From Branchiostoma floridae (taxonomy: Eukaryota; Chordata; Leptocardii; Amphioxiformes; Branchiostomatidae), in contig NC_049979.1 of the NCBI RefSeq assembly GCF_000003815.2, positions 32,320,500 through 32,384,499 on the forward strand: 64,000 bases of DNA. The letters are read 5' to 3'. The stretch's first letter is position 1. Each line of letters begins with the position of its first letter. The notes beneath the pieces are model-generated. The model worked only from the letters and a program-made list of their open reading frames with translations, searched no databases and was not told the origin of the DNA. A program made the translations under genes and the position numbers. Below are positions 1-9,401 of this stretch, piece after piece.

Positions 1-365
1 TCACAAGCATTTTTAAACATGTGGCATATGTATCTGAGAATGATGGAATCATCATTAGAGATCGCTAATGCCAATGTAAAAGCCGTTTGCAACATTTATG
101 AAAAAAAAAACTACGGTATTATAGAAATGTAAATATATCAATACATCTTCTCCCCCCATCCCCATCAAGAATTTATCTCCCCTGTCTTCCCCTGAAGTGT
201 GTTTAGTTTGCCTTTATTTTTCTGAATGGTTAATGGGTGTTAGTTTTTCTTTAAGTATCTTGCCTTCAGGGAAAAAGCGTTTTACTTTTTCTGGAATCCC
301 AGCTTAATAATATGACACCAAATACGACGTGGAAAATGATGTTTTACACTTTGTGGAATACTAAC
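1..365. other. AT-rich non-coding stretch
   Basis: No ORF of note, RNA gene or repeat was recognised here. The base composition is AT-rich and resembles the transposon-derived DNA that follows. Confidence 0.5.
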
Positions 366-403
366 TTAACCCTATTCAGACGGGGGGGAGGGGGCTTTGA
401 GGC

Positions 404-1258
404 TTATTTCTTACTCATCTAGCCAAGGAGCTCAAATAAATACTAAGAACCCTATTACTATTTATGAGTCGTTCAGTGCCATTAGTCAAGTCTTGATGAT
501 ATGGTATTTTAGCACCATCTCCATGGCAACCGTCGTAAAAAAAATTGCCAATTTCAAAATGGCTACAAATATTGTTTAGAGGCCTATCACAGGTAATAGT
601 CAAATTAAGAGCATTTCAGCACTCAGTATTTGTAATAAACTACGCAAGATGACAGATCCAAAATGACCTATTAACTAAACTAGAAAGGCCGACATATACT
701 CACCCTCATACTGAATTTCAGGTTATTAAGTTTCAATACAAAGGCCTCTAGGAGCCAAAACTATATATTTTTAGTATAAAGATAGCTAAAAATCCCAAAA
801 TTCACGAATTTTAGGTAACGTATTCCCAAAGTAAAAACGAAATAATGTAGGTGCATATCATTCACTAATTCAAACCAAATTTCATTTGGGTGTAATGCAA
901 GGGAACAGGAGCCAAAAATAAATAAAAAATTAGTCAAAAATGGCCCTAAATCACAAAATAACTCATTTTTTAAGTAATGTATGCAGAAATTGTTAATAAC
1001 ATCCTGCGGGCATATGTCCAATGCACCACTGTATTAAATGTCAGGTCTTCAGGTTGTAATACCAGGTCAGAGGGGCCCTAAATATATATTTTTTGCCAAA
1101 AATTACTAAAAACCCTAAATTAAACCATTTCTAAGGTCTCCATAAAAAAAAGTGAGAAAAAATTCTGGGGGTATTTGCTATTTCTACCTCCAGGCCAAAT
1201 TTCAACTCATTTGGCCCAAATATGAAAAGATTGAATCCATTTCAATGGCTTTTGAGGC
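404..1258. mobile_element. Unclassified insertion inside family A copy 1
   Basis: Family A sequence is continuous up to 'ctttgaggc' (395-403) and resumes at 'cttttgaggc' (1249-1258), which fits an 8-9-bp target duplication around an insert of about 850 bp. No terminal inverted repeat or coding sequence is visible. The interior contains diverged tandem units of about 160 bp (see 751-1225). An 8-bp duplication would fit a hAT-type element, but no hAT ends were seen. Confidence 0.45.
751..1225. repeat. Three diverged ~160-bp tandem units
   Basis: Units begin near 751, 908 and 1070 with variants of 'ggagccaaaa' or 'gaggggcc', run through an A/T-rich 'aaatcacaaaat' segment, and end in 'tttcaggttgtaat'-like sequence. 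The end of a fourth unit is visible just before 751. The units are strongly diverged, so the array is old. Confidence 0.5.
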
Positions 1259-1890
1259 CTGCACCAACTTCGATGTCTTATAACGCCAGAACGGCTTATG
1301 CTAGAGCAACCAAAATTGTTGAGTTTTCCTAAAATATTATTGGCAACGATTTCCGGAAGTTTGAAAAATTTTTCATATTTTTTTGTTGCCATGAAACCGT
1401 TTGTTGACTGGCAGTTATGCCAAAAATTGCAAATATTGGTTATAACAATGTATTTTTCACATTTATTTGCTATATTACTGCTATCTTCTTACATAAATAA
1501 AATCTTCCGTTATTTATAATATATTTCATAATTAGTAATGCATATATTATGCTAATTTGATGACGTCATTAGCCCAAAATTCAAGATGGCGGACCGTATG
1601 GCCCGATCAAGAAAAACTCGAGACCGGAAGGACTCGTCTTAAGCAAGTAAGTAAGCAAGCAAGAAAAACTAGCTTATTATCCCTTTAATTTGGTAACCAT
1701 CTGGTATTTTTAAATCAAAAACTATCTAAAGGAATGTATTTAGTCTATTTCCATTGCCTTTTGTGATTATTTGTTGAAAAAAAAGGTTTTTTGAAAATTC
1801 AAGGTGGTGGGTATAATATGGGGAAGCCCAAGTGGTATCTTAGATGCACATGACGTCATTTTCTGACGTCATTTTCAACACTGCATGAAA

Positions 1891-2330
1891 ACCGCTCTTT
1901 AAGCTCTCCTAAAGTGTGCTTAAATAAGCCGTATTGGCATTCTTTAAGTTAAATTACGTAATGGTTACGCATTCGTAAATATTATGTTTAAGCCATAATT
2001 ACGTGAGTCCGTAATGCGCACGTAGTGGCACACATTAAAGCAACATTTAAGCATCGTAAAATATACTTAATTCGGAATGATTACGCTACCTTTAAGCTCT
2101 GTAAACTTTCGTAAATGATGTGATTTAAGTTGTCTTAAAGTTTTCTTAAAGAGTAATTAATGGCACTCATTTAAGATCTGTAAATTAGTTGTAAATATAA
2201 ATGTTGAAGCTTGTTATGATATCCTTTATTTTAATTATTTTGCATACTAAGATCACATGTCAGTAAATGTATCTTTAATGTAATGTAGTGTAGTGTAATG
2301 TTATGTAATTCAAGTATACTTTCATCTTTT
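1891..2330. repeat. Left subterminal motif-rich region of the CACTG element
   Basis: This stretch is dense in TTTAAG, CTTAAA, CGTAAA and TTACG words in both orientations (for example 1899-1925, 1940-1990, 2035-2060, 2085-2175). The same words reappear at 4335-4507, just inside the opposite end. Such clusters are typical transposase-binding regions in CACTA-type elements, but no binding is shown here. Confidence 0.5.
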
Positions 2331-2582
2331 TTATGGCCAGCTGTTGTTGTGTTCCAATGTTTTTGCATATACTAGTGCGCAGTCAAATATGCCATGTCTA
2401 GCTCTGGCATCTATGGCGTGATGCATCCACTCCTGGTCCAGTAGAATATCTTGATTTCTGCATTCTTCATCCAGCTCCATCCATTCAGATGTCTCGGGTC
2501 TCCAGGGCCGCTGGGAACGATCAACTTGCATGCCTGTTATACGAGGAGCTAGCTTGTACAGTCCCTGGTACCGTCTGGCCAA
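2331..2582 (-). CDS. Small ORF of unknown function inside the CACTG element
   Basis: This is an 83-codon minus-strand ORF whose stop lies at the left edge (TTA at 2331-2333 on the plus strand). The composition is protein-like, rich in charged residues and Trp, for example WMELDEECRNQDILLDQEW, and unlike the AT-rich random ORFs around it. I do not recognise a domain. It could be the C-terminal exon of a lost transposase or accessory protein of the element, or a captured host fragment. It overlaps no other gene, and the next 300 bp to its right are palindromic. Whether it is expressed cannot be told. Confidence 0.25.
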   Translation of the reverse strand: MARRYQGLYKLAPRITGMQVDRSQRPWRPETSEWMELDEECRNQDILLDQEWMHHAIDARARHGIFDCALVYAKTLEHNNSWP

Positions 2583-2653
2583 TCCAATTCTACCTTGGTT
2601 GCTAGAAACCAGCGCTCAGTGGCTACGAGTATTTCCCGTAAATCAAATCAGCT

Positions 2654-2790
2654 ACCCTTGTTATCACAGCGCTAGCCAGCGGGGCGGCGTAACTCCCCGG
2701 GTGGGCTACGGGGCATGTTGCTAGGGGCCCCGGGGAGTTACGCCGCCGCGCTCCCTTGGGCGCCTAGCGCTGTACTCTGATAACCAGGGT
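2654..2790. repeat. Palindromic hairpin element 1 (GC-rich)
   Basis: The left arm begins ACCCTTGTTATCACAGCGC and the right arm ends GCGCTGTACTCTGATAACC plus AGGGT, forming an imperfect long inverted repeat. An inner inverted pair, GGCGGCGTAACTCCCCGG and CCGGGGAGTTACGCCGCC, is perfect. It is much more GC-rich than its surroundings and resembles a foldback MITE. Confidence 0.65.
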
Positions 2791-2884
2791 GATCCAATTC
2801 TTCTCCAGGACAGCAATAGTCGACCGGCCAGGCTACGAGTCTTTCCTGAGACAACAGCAACTTGCCCCGTAAATCGAATTAGCT

Positions 2885-3026
2885 ACCCTGGTTATCAGAG
2901 TACAGTGCTAGCCGGTGGGGCGGCATAACTCCACGGGCCGGCTACGGGGCAATTGTTGCTAGGAGTTCGGGGAGTTAGCCGCCGCGCTCCCTTGGCCGGC
3001 TAGCGCTGCAGTCTGATAACCAGGAT
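2885..3026. repeat. Palindromic hairpin element 2 (tandem copy)
   Basis: The left arm ACCCTGGTTATCAGAGTAC and the right arm ending CAGTCTGATAACCAGGAT are inverted copies. The hairpin and its right flank ('gatccaattctt', 'gacagcaatagtcgaccgg') repeat hairpin 1 at a spacing of about 238 bp, so the block 2654-3070 is a tandem duplication containing a palindrome. Confidence 0.65.
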
Positions 3027-3074
3027 GATCCAATTCTTGTCCAAGACAGCAATAGTCGACCGGCAAGCTCACGG

Positions 3075-4329
3075 CTTTGTTGTTCTTGGTGACCGTACTG
3101 TGTTCGTGTCCTGGAGCCATTATATTCCGCTTCCCGCCTGAGTTATACGTTGGAGCTGCAGCAAGACCGTGGGTCCACACACAAGCAAGCTACGATCACC
3201 AAATGATGACAGACAAGATTTGAATTAGGAGCGCGAGTGTTGATTGGTAAAAATCGCGCGTTGTTTAAACTGCAACAATGATTTGCATAGGCAGCAGACA
3301 TGACGGTCTATGTTATGTGTATTGCTATTCAAGCCTATTGTTATTCAGAGACTGGCTTGCTGACCATTTCACAATTGAACAATAGAGTCTAAGTCAACAG
3401 CCCCAAGAAAGGTGTAAAATGTAACCAAGACTAAATGTACAAACAAGCTTGCCAATGCAGAAATCACGTCTAGAAATTGTCCATTTTACTACCGCCCTGA
3501 AAAGAATGAGAACGTCCAGTCAATTACAAACATACTTTCTTTCTTCAGGTCAATCCAAGCCGGCGGGAAAAGTCAAATCATGAAAATGAGCTCAGATAGC
3601 CTGGCGCAAATCAAAAGCATTAAAAAAAACGTAGTATAGAATATGCTTGCAGAAATTCAGCCCCCAGGTTGGGAGAAAATGGTCAAAATACCATAAGAGA
3701 ACTTTCTCGCAATAGAACTTAGAGGTCCCGAACATAGATGCCCAACTTTCACTGGGTCACCGCTTGGAACGCGGGCATCTACGGTTCAGGTTTTTTAACT
3801 TTGCTAAAACCAAGTCTCGCGGGACTGTTTGTACCCTAGTTAGCCTTCTCCAAGACTCCCTATGAGGGGTGCGGATCGGAGAGGTTCGGCAAAAGGGAAT
3901 TGACCAGGAGAGTAATATATTCTCCCTTTAGATACTGTGTGGGAAAATGAAACCCTCTGGTGGCCCAACTCCCCCGATAAACTATCTCTTTATACCCAGC
4001 ATAGTTAGTCTGGTAGAGACCCCATCACGCAAGTTAATTTTACAGGATCACTTCCAACGACGCTAAACACTGGTTACGTTTTCTGACAACAGCTTCCAGA
4101 TTGAAATAAGTCGTTCTATGAAGTAGCAAGAGAAAATATCCTCTGTCGGAAATTCCTTGTACAAATCCTTGGAGCGTGCTTTCTGACATTGACGGGCGGA
4201 CAATGCTAAAACCAGGACCGTAGACGTACCGAAAACCACACGGTGGGTCGGTAACGGGTTATGTAGACAGCACTAACCATCGTCTTTCACATGATATTTT
4301 GGATTTCCCAAGACCCAGTCGCGACCCTT
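3075..4329. other. Central part of the CACTG element without recognisable genes
   Basis: No ORF over about 70 codons and no conserved motif was recognised. A short hairpin with 8-bp arms (AGATGCCC and GGGCATCT) lies at about 3738-3782. Composition is closer to 50% GC than the flanking transposon ends. Confidence 0.4.
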
Positions 4330-4507
4330 ACAACATTTAAGCAACGTAAAAGACCAAGTAAAGATGCGTGTATTTTTAAGCGGGCTTTACTTTGTTCTTA
4401 AACCTGTCGTAAAGATTGAGTGTTAGTTGTGACATTTACGACTGCTTAAAGATACCTTAAACATTACTTAACTATGTTCAAATGTTTAAGCTTCATTTAC
4501 GAAAGGC
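4330..4507. repeat. Right subterminal motif-rich region of the CACTG element
   Basis: It is dense in TTTAAG, CTTAAA, CGTAAA and TTTACG words like the left end (1891-2330). It is cut from the last 28 bp of the element (5793-5820) by the retrotransposon insertion. Confidence 0.5.
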
Positions 4508-5774
4508 ATTAAGCAAGGTCCTTGCCCATATCCTCCTGGCAAGACTACGCCCCCTACTCCTTCAGAAACAACGCCAGGAACAGAGCGGTTTCACCCCAGG
4601 TCGGTCTACGGTGGACAGAATTCTTACTCTCAGGATCCTGGCAGAGTTAAGGAGGGAGTATAGAGAACCACTCTATGCAACGTACGTCGACCTTAAACAG
4701 GCCTTCGACTCTGTGGACAGAGCTGCACTGTGGAAAATCCTGAAAATCCTTGGCGTTCCGTCCAAACTCCTGGGTCTTCTCTCTTCCCTGTACTCAGATA
4801 CGGTCTCGTGTGTGAGGGTGAATGGCCAAACGTCTGATGTTTTTGAAATTAACAGTGGGGTAAGACAAGGGTGCGTGCTTGCGCCCACCATCTTTAACAC
4901 AGCAATCGACTACGTCATGGATAGGACTGTGACCCAGAGTTCCTGCGGTGCCAATTATGGCAGGGTTAGGATCACAGACCTTGACTATGCCGATGATGTA
5001 GCTCTCCTGGCAGAGCTGCTGGAAACTCTCAGTATAGCACTCCAGCACATGGATGCAGCAACAAAGCCACTTGGTCTTATGATTAGCTGGCAAAAGACCA
5101 AGGTACAAAGCCTGTGTGATTACCAACCTCCCCCAGAAAACCAGGTTATCAACGGCCAGGAAGTGGAAGCTGTCAACAAATTCAGCTACCTGGGAAGCAC
5201 CATCACCTCGGACTGCAGGTGCATTGCAGACATACAGGTACGCATCGGTCGGGCGGCTGCGGCTATGGCAAACCTGGCAAACATCTGGTCAAATAAACAA
5301 CTCTCCCTCCAAACGAAACTCAATCTCTATAATAGCTTAGTTCTTTCCATCTTGCTCTATGGATCTGAGGCATGGACACTAACTGCGTCCTGGGAGCAAC
5401 ATCTTGACGCTTTCCACACAAAGTGCCTACGTCGCATCCTTGGGCTGCACTGGTATGACTTTGTCCCAAATGCCACAGTGCGTCAGATGACGAAGCAACC
5501 CCCCATATCTCAACTGATCAGGTCTGCCAGACTACGGATTTTTGGCCATCTTGCTAGGTCGTCACCTCTGTCCGAACCAGCCAGCCTCATCCTTGAACCG
5601 ACCCCAAGGTGGAGAAGGCCAAGAGGGAGGCCCCGCATGAAATGGCTGGACCAGCTAACATCAGACCTGGCAGCTGTGAACATGGACCTCCCCACTGCCT
5701 GGCAGGCTGCCCAGGACAGGTCATTCTGGAGAAGATGTCGAGGCGCCACGCTCTTAGGAGCAAGCGGGTTGTGA
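4482..5774 (+). pseudogene. 5'-truncated RTE-like non-LTR reverse transcriptase, fused to 11 codons of host element
   Basis: This 430-codon open frame is the reverse transcriptase and C-terminal part of a non-LTR retrotransposon polyprotein. Motifs in order are GFTPGRSTVD (residues about 36-45), YVDLKQAFDSVDR with the first catalytic Asp (68-80), SGVRQGCVLAPTIFN (125-139), and the catalytic YADD (169-172) followed by a KTKVQS-type motif near 206. A basic C-terminal region with PRGRPRMKWLDQL follows. The apurinic endonuclease domain expected upstream is absent. The first Met and ten further codons come from the CACTG element; retrotransposon sequence starts at 4515. The catalytic residues and frame are intact, so the insertion looks young. 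Without a promoter or endonuclease it is presumably inactive. The RTE assignment rests on remembered motif style and another non-LTR clade is possible. Confidence 0.8.
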
Positions 5775-5785
5775 GTGTGAGTGTG
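4515..5785 (+). mobile_element. 5'-truncated RTE-like retrotransposon insertion with 7-bp target duplication
   Basis: The segment is flanked by ATTAAGC at 4508-4514 and again at 5786-5792, a direct repeat consistent with target-primed insertion. The 3' end is a short GTGAGTGTGAGTGTG simple repeat instead of poly(A), as in several RTE-type elements. It is inserted in the right subterminal region of the CACTG element. Confidence 0.75.
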
Positions 5786-6020
5786 ATTAAGCATGCTTAA
5801 TTATCTGATTTCATGCAGTGCAAGTCTTTAATGTTGCTATTGGCAACACAAATGGTAACAAACATTACCAGTCTTTTACCTGCCCTTGCTGTTACATTTT
5901 TGGAGCAAAACGTGAAGTTTTCTTAGAATACCCTATTTTCATGGGTCCGGCCAATTAAATCAAATTGATGACGTCAAAATTACGTCATTTTGCGTCAGCG
6001 TAACGTCAAACGTCTTTTTC

Positions 6021-6384
6021 TTTTCAGAATTACGTAACAAATGCATAAACTTGAACTTGGTCATAATGTAATAAACATGACAAGTAGAGTTTTGTACCTA
6101 ATTGTACACGCAAATTCACTTGTGCACGCAGTAAGTCGGTAATATGTATTAAGCAGTACATATAAATCTTACACGCATTCGTGACATTGGACACTAAGGA
6201 AAGTATGAAAAACTTTTAACAAATTACAACTTGTCAACCAAAGCCACCATAAGCTCATAAAAATGTGAGCCAACACGCCCAACAGAGAGCGAGATGCGAA
6301 GGAGACTGGGAAAAAAATAAGCAACACCTGTTAATTAAACTTATTAGTAAACCTCACAAAAGTACATTGGTTTGCATGTGCACT
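6021..6384. other. AT-rich non-coding stretch
   Basis: No ORF, RNA gene or repeat structure was recognised between the truncated end of family A copy 1 and the TTCTTG-repeat region. Confidence 0.4.
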
Positions 6385-6900
6385 ACATAAAATGAATTTT
6401 CTTATTTTTCTTATTTTTTTCTTAAACAAAGAAAACTGATCTTTCAGCAAGAATATTATTCTCTATACAAGAATCCCTGTTTTGAGAAAATTCAAGAAAC
6501 CCTTATTTTTCTTGTACCAAGATTCCAGTAAGACCTTTTTTCTTATTACTAATGGACCAAAGCTTCAAGAAAAGTGTTCTTGTGGTAAGAATCTATTTCT
6601 AACACTTGCATGCTGATGAATGAATTTATTACACGTAGATTCTTGTGCCAAGATTGAGTTTCTTGTACCAGAAATACTTTTCTATCTCAAAGACAGAATT
6701 TCTTACACCAAGAAGGGCTTTCTTGCATAAAGATTGAGATTCTTTTACCGGAAATAACTTTCTGTCTCCAAGATTCAATTTCTTACACTAAGAATGGCTT
6801 TCTTGCAATAAGGTTAATGTTCTTGTACCAGGAATACATTTCTCTCTCCAAGACGAAACTTCTTGCAACCACAAACCTGGAAACTAGTTTCTTAAACTAA
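6385..6900 (+). repeat. Diverged TTCTTG-type short tandem repeats
   Basis: There are recurrent units of about 40-60 bp built on 'tttcttgcaccaagattgag' and 'ttcttgtaccaggaatac' variants, strongest at 6590-6870. The opposite-strand version (AAGAAA/CAAGAA words) occupies 8761-9290, so the two blocks may be the long internally repetitive ends of one element. Confidence 0.5.
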
Positions 6901-7596
6901 GATTGTCATTATTTTATAAAGAATACAAACAAATCAAATGTTAACAGTTATGTGAATACATGCCAATCATATTTATTATCATCAATATGTTTCAAACAAG
7001 TTTTGTTGTGTTTTCCCCTACTACCCATTCCTTACCAAAGATTGAAAAAATGAACCATTTCGTAACTGCAATTTACTTACTTGTCATTTTACTCATCCTA
7101 CTCATTTTACTCAGCGTACTCGTACTGCACACTACGCTAAATACCCTTCTAAAACAATTAATCTAAAGTTACAATGTTGCCATAATTTGTTGTAATTATG
7201 ATTGGTGACTTGCAACTTGTCCTTGTTGAAAGCATTTCTAAAGTTGTGGTGGGAACCTCTTTGTTTCAACAGGTTTCTGAGCCTAGAACAACAGACAAAG
7301 ACCATGAATGATTGCCAATTCCTTATAATATAACGCCCCCCCTCTCCCTGTAAAGATCAAAATCTCAATACATTTCTTACTTACAAATATTATAGTCATT
7401 CCTTAGTTATACGCAGAAACTCATGCACTTTACTTTCATATTCTGTAATTACTGTTCGGCCTTATCATATGCATCTACAGAAATACATGTGGTATCTTTG
7501 GAAATCATATTCCAAACCAAGATGGCTAACATACCTGCATGGTGGATGGGGGCTTCCAGCTTCAGGCCTTGGTTTCGGTAGCATTTTGGAACTTTA
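6901..7596. other. AT-rich non-coding stretch
   Basis: The only ORFs are short, and one of them (6960-7166) is a low-complexity Leu/Ile run from 'ctcattttactcat' repeats. No gene is supported. Confidence 0.4.
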
Positions 7597-8552
7597 ATAA
7601 CCCTCAAACACCCGAGTGGGGTCCATTTGGACCCCAGGCGTACATTTTGAAGTGCCATTTAAACATTTTTGATCTGAAGAAAAAATCCTACGGTGACTTT
7701 GTCAGTCAATATGTCTTATACCTTCTACTAAGTTTTCGCAAAGACTGGTACAATAATGTGGAAATTATAAAGAAAGTTTGTGTTCAGTCCGTCTGGGGTC
7801 CAAACGGACCCCAGCAAAAATGTGCAGTTTTTAAAACAAACTTTGGAGTCTAACTCCTTAACCACTTACAGTATGACTACCAAACTTTTAGACAATAATA
7901 AGAATGTAAACTTAAATCATCACAGAAACTTTCTGTGTCATTATGGCGTCATTTGCCTAATCAGGGCGGCCATCTTGGATTTTGACCAATAACGTCATGA
8001 GATTAGCATAAATTATGAATTTTAAGTCCTGAAAATTACATTGATTTTCATAGAATTTAAATGTTGTCAGAAAACAGGTGTAGTTTACCAAGAACCTAGT
8101 TTGAATTGAAATTGTCAAATGTTGGCAAAAATATGCCTGTTAGAATATGGTTGCCATGGCACCCCCCAAAATGATAAACTTACTTTATTGATCGAAAAAT
8201 TTTGCAAACAATATTTTGTGATAAATTACCAAGTTTCGTAGCTTTAGCTCTAGCCGTTCATGAGTTATGCGACATAAATGTTGCTGATGGCCTCAAAATT
8301 CCCCTATCTGGTCGGAATAGGTTTAGTCCAAAACGTGGTCCTTCTGAACTTTTGCATAAATTATGATAATGAGTTGGAATTAGCAACACCAAAACATCTC
8401 AAAATCTTCCTCTTACATTGACGAAGCAATGTATATACAATGATCGCCGATAAGAAATGGTACTGATATTTTATGAACAAAACATTTTGGGGTCCGTTTG
8501 GACCCCACTTGGTCATTTTAGTCGCAAAAAAGGTCGGGTGCTTGAGGGTTAA
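7597..8552 (+). mobile_element. Family B TTAA element (piggyBac-like MITE), copy 1
   Basis: The left end AACCCTCAAACACCCGA (7599-) is inverted at the right end as TCGGGTGCTTGAGGGTT. The right TTAA is at 8549-8552; the left one has decayed to ATAA (7597-7600). Just inside each end is a GGGGTCC-x-TTGGACCCC palindrome. The interior contains the CCATCTTGGATTTTGACC and ACGTCAT module shared with family A. ORFs across it are short and not protein-like. It lies inside the 6385-9290 block. Confidence 0.7.
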
Positions 8553-8760
8553 AGAAGCTAGCCACTTTGTTCACAATGTCCCGCATGATGCATAACTTTG
8601 TCATCACTAAACACACCATATTTGTTCCCTGTTATTGGAAGATCTAATGGCCTTAAGACCATAAATTACAGCCAAAGAGCAGCAGCTTCCACTCAGACTA
8701 CCGGTAACATTCAAATGAAACAGCAAAGGATGATGGGAGTAATTTCCCATGATCCTGAGC
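8553..8760. other. Non-coding stretch between family B copy 1 and the CAAGAA repeats
   Basis: Nothing recognisable; probably the continuation of the interior of the sequence that the family B element entered. Confidence 0.3.
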
Positions 8761-9290
8761 ACAGCTAAATTTCTTATTTCCAGAAAAAAACAGAATTATC
8801 TTTCTTAAACTCTCTTATTGTAGAAATAAAATAAAATAATGCTGGGTCAATTTTTTCATATATTTATGCTCTGAGATTTTGCCAAGAATACAAGGATGAA
8901 ATTATTTATTGTTTTTATTATTAATATAAGAATTATAAAGAAAAACAGGAATCATTTTTCTTAAACTTTCTTGATAAGGAACGTGAGAGCATTTAAGAAT
9001 ACCATTTAAGTTTTTTTCTGAATTTCTTGTTTTCTTATTACTATGAAAAGTTCAGAAAAATTCTTATATCTTCTTAAACATTGCCAAGGAAAACAAGAAA
9101 CATCTTTCTCAAACTAAATGGGTAAGAAAAACAAGAAAATTTAAGAACTTAATGCTAGTTATAACTTGTTTTGCAATTGCTTGCTTTTCTTTTTTTCATA
9201 TGATAGCAAGAAAAGCAAGAAATATCTTTCTTAGACATTCTACATTAAAACAACAAGAAAGCTCAAGAATTTTATTCCCATGATGGCAAA
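8761..9290 (-). repeat. Diverged CAAGAA-type short repeats
   Basis: It is rich in 'caagaaa', 'aagaaaaacaagaaa' and 'tctttcttaaac' words, the reverse-strand counterpart of the TTCTTG block at 6385-6900. Units are irregular and diverged. Confidence 0.45.
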
Positions 9291-9360
9291 TCACCAACTA
9301 ATGACAAATAGATTTGCACCAACGCACACCGCACCATAGCACGTGTGGTGCGTTCTTTAA

Positions 9361-9391
9361 CGTGTCTGGGGTATGGCTCTCCCCAGACACG
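9361..9391. repeat. Perfect 11-bp-arm hairpin within the SINE
   Basis: Arms CGTGTCTGGGG (9361-9371) and CCCCAGACACG (9381-9391) are perfect inverted copies around a 9-base loop. It lies in the SINE body; other SINE pieces in the window do not obviously keep it. Confidence 0.6.
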
Positions 9392-9401
9392 GGACCTCCA
9401 T

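Larger units (their letters stand above)
1879..5820. mobile_element. CACTG-terminated DNA transposon (EnSpm/CACTA-like), non-autonomous, 3.9 kb
   Basis: The ends are a perfect 12-bp inverted repeat: CACTGCATGAAA at 1879-1890 and TTTCATGCAGTG at 5809-5820. Both sides carry the trinucleotide CAA (1876-1878 and 5821-5823), a 3-bp target duplication. Removing the element leaves family A sequence that aligns with the uninterrupted copy at 12800-12830. Inside both ends are many short TTTAAG/CTTAAA and CGTAAA/TTTACG motifs, resembling the subterminal repeats of CACTA elements. CACT-type ends, 3-bp duplications and subterminal repeats together point to the CACTA/EnSpm group. No transposase was recognised. 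The right half received an RTE-like retrotransposon (4515-5785). Confidence 0.65.
366..6020 (+). mobile_element. Family A TTAA element (piggyBac-like MITE), copy 1, interrupted twice
   Basis: The left end is TTAA followed by CCCTATTCAGACGGGG, the terminal inverted repeat shared by copies at 9402, 12187, 16131 and 17234. The body can be followed at 366-403, 1251-1878 and 5821-6020 by comparison with the copy at 12187-13138, including the stretch around AAGATGGCGGACCG near 1584 and the 'tgggtccggccaat' stretch near 5944. It is broken by an insertion at 404-1258 and by the CACTG-ended element at 1879-5820. The right terminal repeat is missing, so the 3' end near 6020 is a truncation. It has no coding capacity. 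TTAA target duplication with CCC-starting ends is typical of piggyBac elements; that superfamily assignment is inference. Confidence 0.7.

Noticed and set aside
3738-4330. Possible small structured RNA in the CACTG element
   Set aside because: Only an 8-bp stem and no recognisable snRNA, tRNA or promoter signals; not enough to call an RNA gene.
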